A DNA stretch of 64,000 nt, taken from CAXTPV01 sp965276715. GTDB lineage: Bacteria; Pseudomonadota; Alphaproteobacteria; Acetobacterales; Acetobacteraceae. The DNA lies in NCBI GenBank assembly GCA_965276715.1, contig OZ255622.1:2666001-2730000 (forward strand), written 5' to 3'. The translations under genes and the position numbers were made by a program. Shown here piece by piece: positions 53,599 through 62,703 of this stretch (its first letter is position 1; the number at the start of each line of letters is the position of its first letter). The notes under the pieces were generated by a model. It did no database searches and was not told where the DNA came from. It saw only the letters and a list, made by a program, of their open reading frames with translations.

Positions 53599-54912
53599 AT
53601 GTTGAGCGCCGGGGAACCGCGATCCCTGACCCTGCCGATGACCTTCTGCGTCGCTCTCAAGCAGGTCATCGGCGGGGGCGTCATCGTGCTGACCGGCACC
53701 GCGATCGCGCTCACCGGCGCCGGTGCGGCGCTCGCCTATGCGCTGGCCTGCGTCGTCGTCCTGCTGGTGAGCCTGCCCTATGCGGTCCTGGGCGCCGCCG
53801 TCCCTGTCTCGGGCAGCCTCTATCGCTGGCCCGCGCGTTTCATCGGACCGGTCCCGGGCTTTCTCGCCTTCTGGATGGTGCTCGGCACCCATGTCGGCCT
53901 CGCGGCCTACGCAGCCACGTTCGGCGCGGCCCTGCACGCGCTGATCCCGGCCGTTCCGGCGCGGCTGGCCGGTCCCGGCGCGCTGATGCTCGTGCTGGTC
54001 CTGAACCTGCTGGGCGCCGACATCTCGGCGCGCGCCGGCATCCTGGTCACGCTCGCCACCGCGGCCGCGCTGATCGGTCTCGCCGCCGCCGGATTGCCGC
54101 ACATCGACGCGAGCCGCCTCGCCGACATCCTGCCGCATGGCTGGCACGGGCTGCTGGCCGCCGCCGCCCTGCTCACCTTCCCGATCGGCGGCGCCACGCT
54201 GGTCTCCGAGCTCGGCGGCGAGATGCGCCGTCCCGGCCGCGACATCCCGGTCGCCATCCTCGGCGCCACCGTCGTCGCGGCCGCGCTTTACGTCGCGGTG
54301 GCGCTCGTCGCCGCCGGCCTGCCGCCGTCCGCACCGCGCTCGCTCGACGCCGTCGCCGCCCTCGTCATGGGTCCCACCGGACGGCTGCTGTTCGGCCTCG
54401 GCACCGGCATCGTCAGCATGCTCGGCATCATGAACGCCCACATGCTGTGGGGCAGCCGGAGCATCCTGATGGTGTGCCGCGACGGCTGGCTGCCGACAAA
54501 CCTCGCGCGTCCGAACCGGTTCGGCGCGCCGACCTGGCCGCTCCTGCTGCTGACGGCGATCGGTGCTGCGCCCGTCCTCGCCGGGCTCGACGTCGCGGAC
54601 ATCATTCGCGTCAGCGCACTCGGCGCCACCGGATCGGCGGTGCTGTCGGTCCTCTGCGCGCCGCTCCACGCCCGTGCGGGTCCAGCCTACGCCGCATCTC
54701 CGCTTCCCATCCCGCTCCGGGCACTCATCAGCGTGACCGCGGCCGCACTCGCGGCACAGGCCGCGACCCTGTTCATCCTGGTGCGCGACTTGCCCCTGCA
54801 CCTCGTCGTCCTCTGGCTGGCCTGGCTCGGCGCCGGGTTGCTGATCGCGTTCCTTCGCCGGCCGCGCGTGCTCCTGTCGAACGCGCCGTCTGCCCCACAT
54901 TCCGTGCCATGA
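53599..54912 (+). CDS. APC-superfamily amino acid permease
   Basis: 437 residues with about twelve membrane helices. The first has VALKQVIGGGVIVLTGTAIAL, the G-rich substrate helix of APC carriers. Others include LLVSLPYAVLGAAVP, FPIGGATLVSELGGEM and NAHMLWGSRSILMVCRDGWLP. It imports an amino acid or amine; which one is not known. It is divergent from nadA. The stop overlaps the FAD-domain protein start (ATGA). Confidence 0.87.
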   Translation: MLSAGEPRSLTLPMTFCVALKQVIGGGVIVLTGTAIALTGAGAALAYALACVVVLLVSLPYAVLGAAVPVSGSLYRWPARFIGPVPGFLAFWMVLGTHVGLAAYAATFGAALHALIPAVPARLAGPGALMLVLVLNLLGADISARAGILVTLATAAALIGLAAAGLPHIDASRLADILPHGWHGLLAAAALLTFPIGGATLVSELGGEMRRPGRDIPVAILGATVVAAALYVAVALVAAGLPPSAPRSLDAVAALVMGPTGRLLFGLGTGIVSMLGIMNAHMLWGSRSILMVCRDGWLPTNLARPNRFGAPTWPLLLLTAIGAAPVLAGLDVADIIRVSALGATGSAVLSVLCAPLHARAGPAYAASPLPIPLRALISVTAAALAAQAATLFILVRDLPLHLVVLWLAWLGAGLLIAFLRRPRVLLSNAPSAPHSVP

Positions 54913-56069
54913 ACCGTGATTTCGAGATGACCCGAACCGCCGGCCTCGGCCGCCTCGCCCAATTCATTCCCCACGCCGGCCGCGCCTACGCCGCCGGCCG
55001 CAACGCCGACCATGGGCCGGACGGCCCGACCGCCACCTCGGCGCTGTCGCCCTACCTCCGGCGCCGTCTCGTCCTCGAGCGCGAAGTGGTCGATGCGGCC
55101 ATGGGCGCCCACAGCCCGAGCTCGGTGGAAAAATTCGTCCAGGAAGTGTTCTGGCGCAGCTACTTCAAAGGCTATCTCGAAACCCGCCCCTGGATCTGGA
55201 CCGACACCAAGGCCCTCGTCGCCGAGGGCACAAAGCGCCTCGCCGCCGAACCCGGCCTGCGCCACGCCCACGCGGCCGCCGTCGAGGGCCGCACCGGCAT
55301 CGACTGCTTCGACGACTGGGCCCGCGAGCTCGTCGCGACCAACTGGCTGCACAACCACACCCGCATGTGGTTCGCCTCGATCTGGATCTTCACGCTGGGC
55401 CTGCCCTGGGCGCTGGGTGCCGATTTCTTCATGCGCCACCTGATCGACGGCGACCCCGCGAGCAACACGCTGTCCTGGCGCTGGGTCGCGGGCCTGCACA
55501 CGCGCGGCAAGCCCTACGCCGCGCGCGCCGAGAACATCCGCCGCTACACCGACGGCCGCTATTCGCCCACCGGCCTCAACGAGCGCCCGGTCGCGCTCGA
55601 CGAGCCGGCGGCAGCCCCCGCGATCAAGCTGCCGCAAGCCGGCAAAGCCACCGGCGACGTGGCCCTGCTGCTCCATCTGGACGACCTCCACCCGGAGAGC
55701 CTGCCGCTCGACGGTGCGCGGGTCGTCCGGATCGTGCCGCTCGTGGCGCACGCGGACAACGCCGCCGAGCCGGTCCGCGCCGCCGACCGCGCCGCGATGG
55801 CCGACGCGCTCGCCCGTGCCACGGCGCATTTCGGTGCCGAGGAGGGCGCGCCCGACGATCTCCCGCTGGTCGCCGCCTGGGCCCCGGTCGGCCCGTCCGC
55901 CGCCGCCCTGCCGCCCTGCCAACAGATTCGCCGCATCTGGGACGAACGCGCCTGGCTCCGATCGACGCGCGGCTTCTTCCAGCTCAAGGAGGCGATCCCG
56001 AAAGTCCTGATGGGCGGGGTCTGGGGCCAACCGGCCCCAGCGGGTCCTAGGGCAGAGCCCTGGACCTGA
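54909..56069 (+). CDS. FAD-binding photolyase/cryptochrome C-terminal domain protein
   Basis: 386 residues. Only the alpha-helical FAD domain is present: RRRLVLEREVVDAAM, KFVQEVFWRSYFKGYL, WLHNHTRMWFASIWIFTLGLPW, LIDGDPASNTLSWRWVAG and HTRGKPY. The N-terminal alpha/beta antenna domain of photolyases is missing. The C-terminal ~120 residues (AIKLPQAGKATG onward) are different. It could bind FAD for light sensing or act in DNA repair, but neither is shown. It is coupled to the permease by ATGA. Its last codons lie in a hairpin repeat (56021-56063), giving GQPAPAGPRAEPWT. Confidence 0.8.
   Translation: MNRDFEMTRTAGLGRLAQFIPHAGRAYAAGRNADHGPDGPTATSALSPYLRRRLVLEREVVDAAMGAHSPSSVEKFVQEVFWRSYFKGYLETRPWIWTDTKALVAEGTKRLAAEPGLRHAHAAAVEGRTGIDCFDDWARELVATNWLHNHTRMWFASIWIFTLGLPWALGADFFMRHLIDGDPASNTLSWRWVAGLHTRGKPYAARAENIRRYTDGRYSPTGLNERPVALDEPAAAPAIKLPQAGKATGDVALLLHLDDLHPESLPLDGARVVRIVPLVAHADNAAEPVRAADRAAMADALARATAHFGAEEGAPDDLPLVAAWAPVGPSAAALPPCQQIRRIWDERAWLRSTRGFFQLKEAIPKVLMGGVWGQPAPAGPRAEPWT
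56021..56063. repeat. Twin-hairpin repeat inside two gene ends (copy 6)
   Basis: CTGGGGCC-aacc-GGCCCCAG (56021-56040) is perfect. CC(t)AGGGC-aga-GCCCTGG (56046-56063) has one bulge. The repeat contributes the C-terminal codons of the FAD-domain protein on one strand and of the MFS transporter (PVIRSRALP) on the other, so the genes overlap by 23 nt within it. Confidence 0.8.
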
Positions 56070-57369
56070 TCACCGGCAGCGGCTCGATCGGCCCGACCAC
56101 GAACAGGTACGACGCCGCCCCCACGATGCACAGCCCGCCCGCGGCCGCGAGCGGCACCACGAACGACCCGTGCGTGACGGTGAGCATCACGCCGGTGAAG
56201 CTGGTCGTCACCACGCCCGCGATGTTGGACGCGAAGTTCTGGATCCCGCCGATCGAGCCCACCTGCGCGCGTGTCGGTGCGACGTCGCCCGGCAGCGACC
56301 AGATGCTGGCGGCCGTGAACGCGAGCGAGGCGTAGGCGAAGCCGAACAGGCCGAGCGCCATCCAGGCCGCCGGCACGATCGCCGCCAGCGTGATCGAGGA
56401 CGACAGCAGCATCCCGCCCACCAGGCAGGTCTTGCGCGCCGCGGTCAGGCTCCAGCCGCGACGGTATAGCCAGTCCGACGTGATGCCACCGAGCCAGCCG
56501 CCCGGGATCGAGATCAGGCCGGGGATCAGCCCGAAGATGCCGAACTGCTTGAGCGAGAAATGCCGCGCCGACATCAGGTAGGTCGGGAACCAGGTGATGA
56601 AGAAATAGATCGCGAAGTTCAGGCAGAAGAACCCGATCATCATTCCCCAGATTGTCCGGTAGCGGAACAGCGACACCCAGCGCATCGGGGGCTCGCCGGC
56701 GGGTGGCGACGCCCGGCTCTGCTCCATCTCGCGCAGCGCCGCCGGCGTGACGTCCGGATGCTGTTCCGGCTTGCGGTAGAACACGAGCCAGACCGCCGCC
56801 CAGACGAAGCCGAGCAGACCGGTCACCACGAACGAGGCACGCCACCCGAACGAATAGATCAGCCAGGAGCAGAGCGGGATGGCAACGAGATTGCCGACCC
56901 GCGAGCCGGAGTCGAAGATCGACGACGCGAACCCGCGCTCATGCGGCGGGAACCAGCGTGACACCACGCGCGCCGACGACGGATAGCCGCCCGCCTCGCC
57001 CGCACCCAGCAGCAGGCGGAACCCGAACAGGCTCGCGGCCGAGTTGGCCACCGCCGTCAGGCCGGTGAACAGCGACCACCAGCACACCGCGATCGGGAAG
57101 ATCAGACGCGCGCCGTAGCGGTCGACCAGCCAGCCCGCCGGCAATTGCATGATCGCGTAGGTCCAGAAGAACGAGCCGAGCAGCAGCCCCATCGTCGTGC
57201 TGTCGACATGCAGCGCGTTCTTGATGCTGGGTGCCGCGACCGCGAGATTGGCGCGGTCGGTGTAGTTGATCGTCAGCGCCGCGAAACACAGCCCGATCAT
57301 CAGCCAACGCGCCGGCGGCATCAGCGTGCCGCGTCGGCCTGCCGTCGTGTCGGCGGCTTGACTGGACAT
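56047..57369 (-). CDS. MFS transporter of the ACS (anion:cation symporter) family
   Basis: 440 residues from the ATG at 57369 (MSSQAADTTAGRRGTLMPP), with GGGAGA upstream. Twelve helices, with INYTDRANLAVAAPSI at helix 1 and RLLLGAGEAGGYPSSARVVSRWFPPHERG in parts (LGAGEAGGYPSSARVVSRWF), the hallmark of glucarate/galactarate/tartrate carriers. RSRALP ends the protein. It lies at the edge of a sugar-acid catabolic locus and is divergent from rraA-like, so a sugar-acid or dicarboxylate substrate is likely. Confidence 0.9.
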   Translation of the reverse strand: MSSQAADTTAGRRGTLMPPARWLMIGLCFAALTINYTDRANLAVAAPSIKNALHVDSTTMGLLLGSFFWTYAIMQLPAGWLVDRYGARLIFPIAVCWWSLFTGLTAVANSAASLFGFRLLLGAGEAGGYPSSARVVSRWFPPHERGFASSIFDSGSRVGNLVAIPLCSWLIYSFGWRASFVVTGLLGFVWAAVWLVFYRKPEQHPDVTPAALREMEQSRASPPAGEPPMRWVSLFRYRTIWGMMIGFFCLNFAIYFFITWFPTYLMSARHFSLKQFGIFGLIPGLISIPGGWLGGITSDWLYRRGWSLTAARKTCLVGGMLLSSSITLAAIVPAAWMALGLFGFAYASLAFTAASIWSLPGDVAPTRAQVGSIGGIQNFASNIAGVVTTSFTGVMLTVTHGSFVVPLAAAGGLCIVGAASYLFVVGPIEPLPVIRSRALP

Positions 57370-57411
57370 CCCGGGGTTCTCCCTGTTGTTGTGCGCGACC
57401 GGAGGCGGCGC

Positions 57412-58116
57412 ATGGTTCTCTCGCGACAGGATGTCGACAGCCTGGCCCTGGTGTCGACCGCCACCATCACGACGGTGCTGCTTCGCCACGGACTGCGCAA
57501 TGTGTGGATGCGCGGCACCCGCCCGCGCCCGCCCGGCCGGTCACGCGTGGTGGGCCCCGCGTTCACGCTCCGCTTCGTGCCGGCGCGCGAGGACCTCGCC
57601 ACCCCGGAATCCTGGGCCTCCCCGATCTCGACCCGAAGTGCCATCGAGGCGATGGGGGAGGGATGCATCGCCGTCGTCGACGCGCTCGGCGTGACGGACG
57701 CCGGCATCTTCGGCGACATCCTGTGCGCGCGGATGGCCAGGCGCGGCGTCGCCGCCCTCGTCACCGACGGCGCGGTTCGCGACGCCGAGGGGGTGGCGGC
57801 GACCGGGCTGCCGGTCTGGTGCGCCGGCGTCGCGTCGCCGCCGTCGGTCGCCGGCCTCACCTTCGTCGGCTGGCAGCAGCCGATCGGCTGCGGCGGCGTC
57901 GCGGTGTTCCCCGGCGACATCGTGGTGGCCGACGGCGCCGGCGCCGTGGTGATCCCCGCCGCCCTGCTCCCCGCGGTGCTCGAGACGGCACCCGAGCAGG
58001 AGCGCCGCGAGGCCTGGACGATGGCGCAGATCGAGGCCGGCGCGACCCTGCCCGGTCTCTATCCGATGAATGCCGAGACCGCCGAACGCTACGCCCGTTC
58101 GAAGAACCCGGAATGA
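57412..58116 (+). CDS. RraA-like protein in a sugar-acid locus
   Basis: 234 residues from the ATG at 57412 with GGAGG 8 nt upstream. It has the RraA/MenG fold: ISTRSAIEAMGEGCIAVVDALGV, AALVTDGAVRDAEGVAATGLPVWC and FPGDIVVADGAGAVVIPAAL. RraA proteins were named as RNase E regulators, but many members are aldolases (4-hydroxy-4-methyl-2-oxoglutarate or related). Next to a dehydratase and a lyase, an aldolase or decarboxylase role is more likely. It overlaps the dehydratase by ATGA. Confidence 0.85.
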   Translation: MVLSRQDVDSLALVSTATITTVLLRHGLRNVWMRGTRPRPPGRSRVVGPAFTLRFVPAREDLATPESWASPISTRSAIEAMGEGCIAVVDALGVTDAGIFGDILCARMARRGVAALVTDGAVRDAEGVAATGLPVWCAGVASPPSVAGLTFVGWQQPIGCGGVAVFPGDIVVADGAGAVVIPAALLPAVLETAPEQERREAWTMAQIEAGATLPGLYPMNAETAERYARSKNPE

Positions 58117-59813
58117 AAGGGCTGCGTGGTGGCCTGACCGACTACGGCGATGCCGAGTTCTCGCTCTTCCTCCGCAGCACCTTCATCAAGGCCGCCGGCT
58201 ACACCGACGACGCCCTCGACCGGCCGATCGTCGGCATCACCAACACCGCGAGCGACTTCAATCCCTGCCATGGCGGCGTGCCCGACCTGATCGAGGCGGC
58301 CAGACGCGGCGTGATGCTCGCGGGCGGCCTGCCGATGGTCTTTCCGGTGATCTCGATCGGCGAGTCGTTCGCAAGCCCCACCAGCATGTTCCTGCGCAAC
58401 CTGATGGCGCTCGACGTCGAGGAGATGATCCGCGCCCAGCCGATGGACAGCGTCCTGCTCGTCGGCGGCTGCGACAAGACGCTGCCGGCGCTGCTGATGG
58501 GTGCCGCCTCCGCCGGCCGCCCCGCCCTCGTTCTCCCGACCGGCCCGATGCTCGTCGGACATCACCGCAACGAGATCCTCGGCGCCTGCACCGACTGCCG
58601 CCGCCTGTGGGCCGATTTCCGCGCCGGCCGGCTCGACCGCGACGGGATCGACCAGGCCAACGCCCGCCTCGCGCCCACCCGCGGCACCTGCATGGTGATG
58701 GGCACCGCGTCCACCGTCGCCTGCATGGTCGAGGCGATCGGCATGGCGCTGCCCGGTGCGGCGACCGCGCCCGCGACGCATGCCGACCGGATCCGTCTCG
58801 CCGAGGCGAGCGGCGCGCTGGCGGCCCGGCTCGCGCGCGACGGCGGCCCGCGACCGGCCGCGATCATGACCGGTGCCGCCTTGCGCAACGCCTTGACCGT
58901 GCTGCAGGCGATCGGAGGCTCGACCAACGCGCTGATCCATTTCACCGCGATCGCCGGGCGCCTCGGTCTCACGGTGGATCTCGACGCGTTCGATGCGATC
59001 GGCCGCGCGGTGCCCGTGCTGGTCGACCTCAAGCCGAGCGGCGGACACTACATGGAGCATTTCCATCACGCCGGCGGCGTGCCGCGTCTGCTCCGCGAAC
59101 TCGCCCCGTTTCTCGACCTCTCCCAGCCATCCGTCGGTGGCGCCCTCCTGCGCGACGTCGCCGGTGCGGCCGAGATCGTGCCCGGACAGGACGTCATCCG
59201 GTCGCCGGACGCACCGATCGCGCGTGGCGGCGGCCTGGCCGTCCTGCGCGGCAGCCTCGCCCCCGACGGCGCCCTGATCAAGCGCTCGGCCGCGACCGCG
59301 TCCCTCCTGCGCCACGAGGGCCGCGCCGTGGTGTTCGACGGCCTGGAGGACATGGCGCGCAGGCTCGACGATCCCTCGCTCGACGTCGAGGCCGCCGACG
59401 TGCTGGTGCTCCGCAACGCGGGTCCGGTCGGCGCGCCGGGGATGCCCGAGGCGGGATATATCCCGATCCCGCGCAAGCTCGCGGCCCAGGGGGTGCACGA
59501 CATGGTCCGCATCTCCGACGCGCGCATGAGCGGCACCGCCTTCGGCACCATCGTGCTGCACGCGGCCCCCGAGGCCGCCATCGGCGGTCCGCTCGCCTTC
59601 GTCGAGACCGGCGACCGGATCCGGCTCGACGTCGACGCGCGGCGGCTCGACCATCTCATCGAGCCCGACCTGCTGGCGGCGCGCCGGCGCGCGTGGCGCC
59701 CGCCGCCGGCACCGCTCGGTTCCGAACGCGGCTACGCGCATCTGTTCCGCGCCCATGTCGGCCAGGCCGGCCAGGGCTGCGATTTCGATTTCTGCCGGGC
59801 CCGGACGCCATGA
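58113..59813 (+). CDS. IlvD/Edd-family sugar-acid dehydratase
   Basis: 566 residues. The three Fe-S cysteines are Cys52 (NPCHGGVPD), Cys120 (LVGGCDKTLPALL) and Cys193 (RGTCMVMGTASTVACM). VRISDARMSGTAFGTI is the C-terminal signature. The length fits arabinonate/xylonate dehydratases better than DHAD. It would turn a sugar acid to its 2-keto-3-deoxy form. It overlaps rraA-like and DapA-family genes by 4 nt each. Confidence 0.92.
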   Translation: MKGLRGGLTDYGDAEFSLFLRSTFIKAAGYTDDALDRPIVGITNTASDFNPCHGGVPDLIEAARRGVMLAGGLPMVFPVISIGESFASPTSMFLRNLMALDVEEMIRAQPMDSVLLVGGCDKTLPALLMGAASAGRPALVLPTGPMLVGHHRNEILGACTDCRRLWADFRAGRLDRDGIDQANARLAPTRGTCMVMGTASTVACMVEAIGMALPGAATAPATHADRIRLAEASGALAARLARDGGPRPAAIMTGAALRNALTVLQAIGGSTNALIHFTAIAGRLGLTVDLDAFDAIGRAVPVLVDLKPSGGHYMEHFHHAGGVPRLLRELAPFLDLSQPSVGGALLRDVAGAAEIVPGQDVIRSPDAPIARGGGLAVLRGSLAPDGALIKRSAATASLLRHEGRAVVFDGLEDMARRLDDPSLDVEAADVLVLRNAGPVGAPGMPEAGYIPIPRKLAAQGVHDMVRISDARMSGTAFGTIVLHAAPEAAIGGPLAFVETGDRIRLDVDARRLDHLIEPDLLAARRRAWRPPPAPLGSERGYAHLFRAHVGQAGQGCDFDFCRARTP

Positions 59814-60733
59814 TGCTCGACGCCACCACAGAAGGCGTGTTCGCGATCGCGCCGACGCCGTTCCTGCCCGACGGCGCGATCGACGAGCCCTCGATCGACC
59901 GGATGACCGACTTCTACCAGGCGGCCGGCTGCGACGGCATCACCGTGCTCGGGATCATGGGCGAGGCGCCGAAGCTCGACGCCGCCGAGGCGGTCGCGGT
60001 CGCCGCGCGCGTCATCGGGCGCGCGACAATCCCGGTCATCGTCGGCGTCTCGGCACCCGGTTTCGCCGCCATGCGGGCCTTGTCGCGCGCGGTGCTCGAT
60101 GCGGGCGCCGCGGGCGTGATGGTCGCACCACCCTCGGCGCTGCGCACCGACGACCAGATCGTCACGTATTACGCGGAGGCGATCGAGGCGATCGGCGACG
60201 CGCCCTTCGTCATCCAGGACTATCCGCTGACGGTCGGCGTCGTGATGACGCCCGGCGTCATCAGGCGGATCGTGGACGCCAACCCGTCGGTCGTCATGCT
60301 CAAGCACGAGGATTGGCCGGGGCTGGAGAAGATCTCGACGCTCCGGTCCTACCAGGCCCGCAACACCATGCGCCCGATCTCGATCCTGTGCGGCAATGGC
60401 GGCCTGTTCCTCGATTTCGAGACCGAGCGCGGCGCCGACGGCGCGATGACCGGCTACGCCTTCCCCGACATGCTCGTCGATGTCGTACGGCATGCTGGCC
60501 GGGGCGACCGCGACGCCGCGCACGATCTGTTCGATGCGCACCTGCCGCTGCTGCGCTACGAGCAGCAGCCCGGCATCGGGCTGGCTGCGCGCAAATACGT
60601 GCTGCGCAAGCGCGGCGCGATCGCGCACGACACCCAGCGTTCGCCGAGCATCCCGCTGAGCACAACCGCGAAGTCGGAAATCGATTTTTTGCTGAGCCGC
60701 CTCGCACGTCACGATCCGCGCGCGGTTTGCTGA
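59810..60733 (+). CDS. DapA-family lyase/dehydratase
   Basis: 307 residues from the ATG at 59810, overlapping the dehydratase stop. The Schiff-base Lys is near residue 165 (VVMLKHED), the GIMGEAPKL segment sits near residue 48, and Tyr138 is in QDYPLTVG. Such proteins cleave or dehydrate 2-keto-3-deoxy sugar acids (for example 2-keto-3-deoxyarabinonate dehydratase). Immediately after the IlvD/Edd gene this is the expected next step. No alpha-ketoglutarate semialdehyde dehydrogenase is in the window. Confidence 0.9.
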   Translation: MMLDATTEGVFAIAPTPFLPDGAIDEPSIDRMTDFYQAAGCDGITVLGIMGEAPKLDAAEAVAVAARVIGRATIPVIVGVSAPGFAAMRALSRAVLDAGAAGVMVAPPSALRTDDQIVTYYAEAIEAIGDAPFVIQDYPLTVGVVMTPGVIRRIVDANPSVVMLKHEDWPGLEKISTLRSYQARNTMRPISILCGNGGLFLDFETERGADGAMTGYAFPDMLVDVVRHAGRGDRDAAHDLFDAHLPLLRYEQQPGIGLAARKYVLRKRGAIAHDTQRSPSIPLSTTAKSEIDFLLSRLARHDPRAVC

Positions 60734-60746
60734 GAAGGATGGCGCG

Positions 60747-61532
60747 ATGGATCTCGGCATCGGCGGCCGCACGGCACTCGTCCTGGGCGCGAGCAGCGGC
60801 CTCGGCCGCGCCGTGGCACTCGCGCTCGGGGCCGAGGGCGCGGCCGTCGCGGTCGCGGCGCGGCGTCACGACAAGCTGGCCGAAATCGTCTCCGCCATCA
60901 CCCAGGCCGGCGGCCGCGCGCTCGCGCTGCCATGGGATCTCGCCGATCACGCGATCATCGACGGCCATGTCGCCAGGATCGAGGCGGCGCTCGGCCCGGT
61001 CGACATCCTCGTCAACAACACCGGTGGGCCGCCCGGAACGCCTGCCGCCGGCCAGCCGCCCGACCTGTGGCGCGCCCAGTTCGAGACCATGGTCCTGTCG
61101 GTGATCGCGACCACCGACCGCGTGCTGCCCGGCATGCGCGCGCGACGCTGGGGCCGGATCATCACCTCGACCTCGTCGGGCGCGATCTCGCCGCTGCCCG
61201 GGCTCGCGATCTCGAACGCGCTGCGTGCCTCGCTGCACGGCTGGTCCAAGACGCTGGCGCGCGAGGCTGGCGCCGACGGCGTGACGGTCAACATCGTCGT
61301 GCCCGGCCGCATCGACACCGACAGGGTGCACGCACTCGACGCGCAGCGCGCCGAACGGGAAGGGCGCCCCGCGGCCGAGATCGCGTCCGCGAGTGCGGCG
61401 ACGATCCCGGTCGGGCGTTACGGCACCGCCGACGAATATGCTGCCATGGTCGCGTTCCTTGCGAGCGCGCGTGCGTCCTACGTGACGGGTTCCGTGATCC
61501 GCGTCGACGGCGGCCTCATCCAGGCGCTTTGA
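60747..61532 (+). CDS. SDR-family oxidoreductase with atypical active site
   Basis: 261 residues. The NAD(P) motif is VLGASSGLGRAVALALG, with LVNNTGGPPG. The C-terminal end (SYVTGSVIRVDGGLIQAL) is the FabG-type signature. The usual catalytic YxxxK is replaced by GLAISNALRASLHGWSK, so the catalytic Tyr is not in the standard place; TSTSSGAI may carry Ser. Position 13 nt after the DapA-family gene suggests it acts on a sugar-acid intermediate or a substrate lacking a normal carbonyl, which I infer. Confidence 0.85.
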   Translation: MDLGIGGRTALVLGASSGLGRAVALALGAEGAAVAVAARRHDKLAEIVSAITQAGGRALALPWDLADHAIIDGHVARIEAALGPVDILVNNTGGPPGTPAAGQPPDLWRAQFETMVLSVIATTDRVLPGMRARRWGRIITSTSSGAISPLPGLAISNALRASLHGWSKTLAREAGADGVTVNIVVPGRIDTDRVHALDAQRAEREGRPAAEIASASAATIPVGRYGTADEYAAMVAFLASARASYVTGSVIRVDGGLIQAL

Positions 61533-62703
61533 CCGCCAACGCGCCGGTTCTCATCAATCCCAGCGTCACCGCCGCCCCGCCGAGTGCCGCACACGTCCCG
61601 ATCGCGAACACCGAGGAGTAGCCGAACGCGGTCGCGGCGAGCCCGGCGACCGGCCCGGTCGCGCCATAGGCGATGTCCTGGAACGCCGCGAACCCGCCGA
61701 GTGCCGTGCCCCGGTTCCGCGCCGGCACCTGACGCACGACTTCCACGCCGAACGACGGGAACACCATCGAGCATCCGCAGCCGGTCAGCGTGGCGCCCAC
61801 GAAGACCGTCTGCGGATCCGGTGCGATGAACAGCACCGCCTGTCCCACGCTCTCCACCAGCAGCGACGCCAGCGCCACCTTCAGGCCGCCGATACGGTCC
61901 GGCAGATGTCCGAACACCACGCGCACCAGCACGAAGGCGAGCCCGAAACACGTCAGGGCAAGCCCCGGCCGCGGCCAGCCCCGCGAGACGAAATCGAGCG
62001 AGACGAAGGCGCCGATCGCGGCGAAACCGACACCTTGCAGGGCGACACCGAGGCCCGGACGCCAGATCGATCCGACGATCCGCCAGAACGACGCGCGCGT
62101 GCCGCCGGTGGGGGCGATGCCCCTCACGCAGGCCAGGATCACGAGGCCGACGAGCGAGAGCCCGGTCGATGCCTCGCCGATCGCCGCGAACCCGCCGATG
62201 GCGTTCAGCCAGAGGCCGAGCGGGGCACCTGCCGCGATCGCGCCATACATCGCCATCCCGACCCAGGCGAGGACCGTGCCCGAGCGGGGCTGGCCCGCGA
62301 TGCCGATGCCCCAGGCCAGCGCGCCGACGATGAGCTGGCTCTCGCCGAACCCCACCACCAGCCGGCCGCCCAGCAGTGTCGCGAGCCGCGCCGCGGGCGA
62401 CAGGGGGAGTGCGGCAGCGACATAGAACAGCCCGGCCACACCCGCGAGAGCCACGCCCGAACGCATCGACCGGCTCGCCCCGACCCGGTCGGCGACCCGT
62501 CCGGCATAGCCGCGCGTCAGCACGGTCGCGAGGAACTGGATGCCGACGCTGACGCCGACCAGCACGTTGCCGTAGCCGAGGTCGCCATGCACGACGAGCG
62601 GGATGACCGGCAACGCGATGCCGACCGTCAGGTAGGCGGCGAAGACCCCGGCCGCGAGGGCCAGCAGCGAAAGGCGAGGGCTCAGCGTTCGACCGCGGTC
62701 CAA
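61516..62703 (-). CDS. MFS transporter, YfcJ/YhhS type
   Basis: 395 residues from the TTG at 62703, overlapping the Gfo/Idh stop by 22 nt. Twelve helices; RLSLLALAAGVFAAYLTVGIALPVIPLVVHG in parts (SLLALAAGVFAAYLTVGIAL), LATVLTRGYAGRVADRVGASRS and RNRGTALGGFAAFQDIAYG. The YfcJ/YhhS (UPF0226) group is linked to arabinose and other small-molecule export. It overlaps the SDR by 17 nt tail-to-tail. Confidence 0.88.
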   Translation of the reverse strand: MDRGRTLSPRLSLLALAAGVFAAYLTVGIALPVIPLVVHGDLGYGNVLVGVSVGIQFLATVLTRGYAGRVADRVGASRSMRSGVALAGVAGLFYVAAALPLSPAARLATLLGGRLVVGFGESQLIVGALAWGIGIAGQPRSGTVLAWVGMAMYGAIAAGAPLGLWLNAIGGFAAIGEASTGLSLVGLVILACVRGIAPTGGTRASFWRIVGSIWRPGLGVALQGVGFAAIGAFVSLDFVSRGWPRPGLALTCFGLAFVLVRVVFGHLPDRIGGLKVALASLLVESVGQAVLFIAPDPQTVFVGATLTGCGCSMVFPSFGVEVVRQVPARNRGTALGGFAAFQDIAYGATGPVAGLAATAFGYSSVFAIGTCAALGGAAVTLGLMRTGALAVKAPG

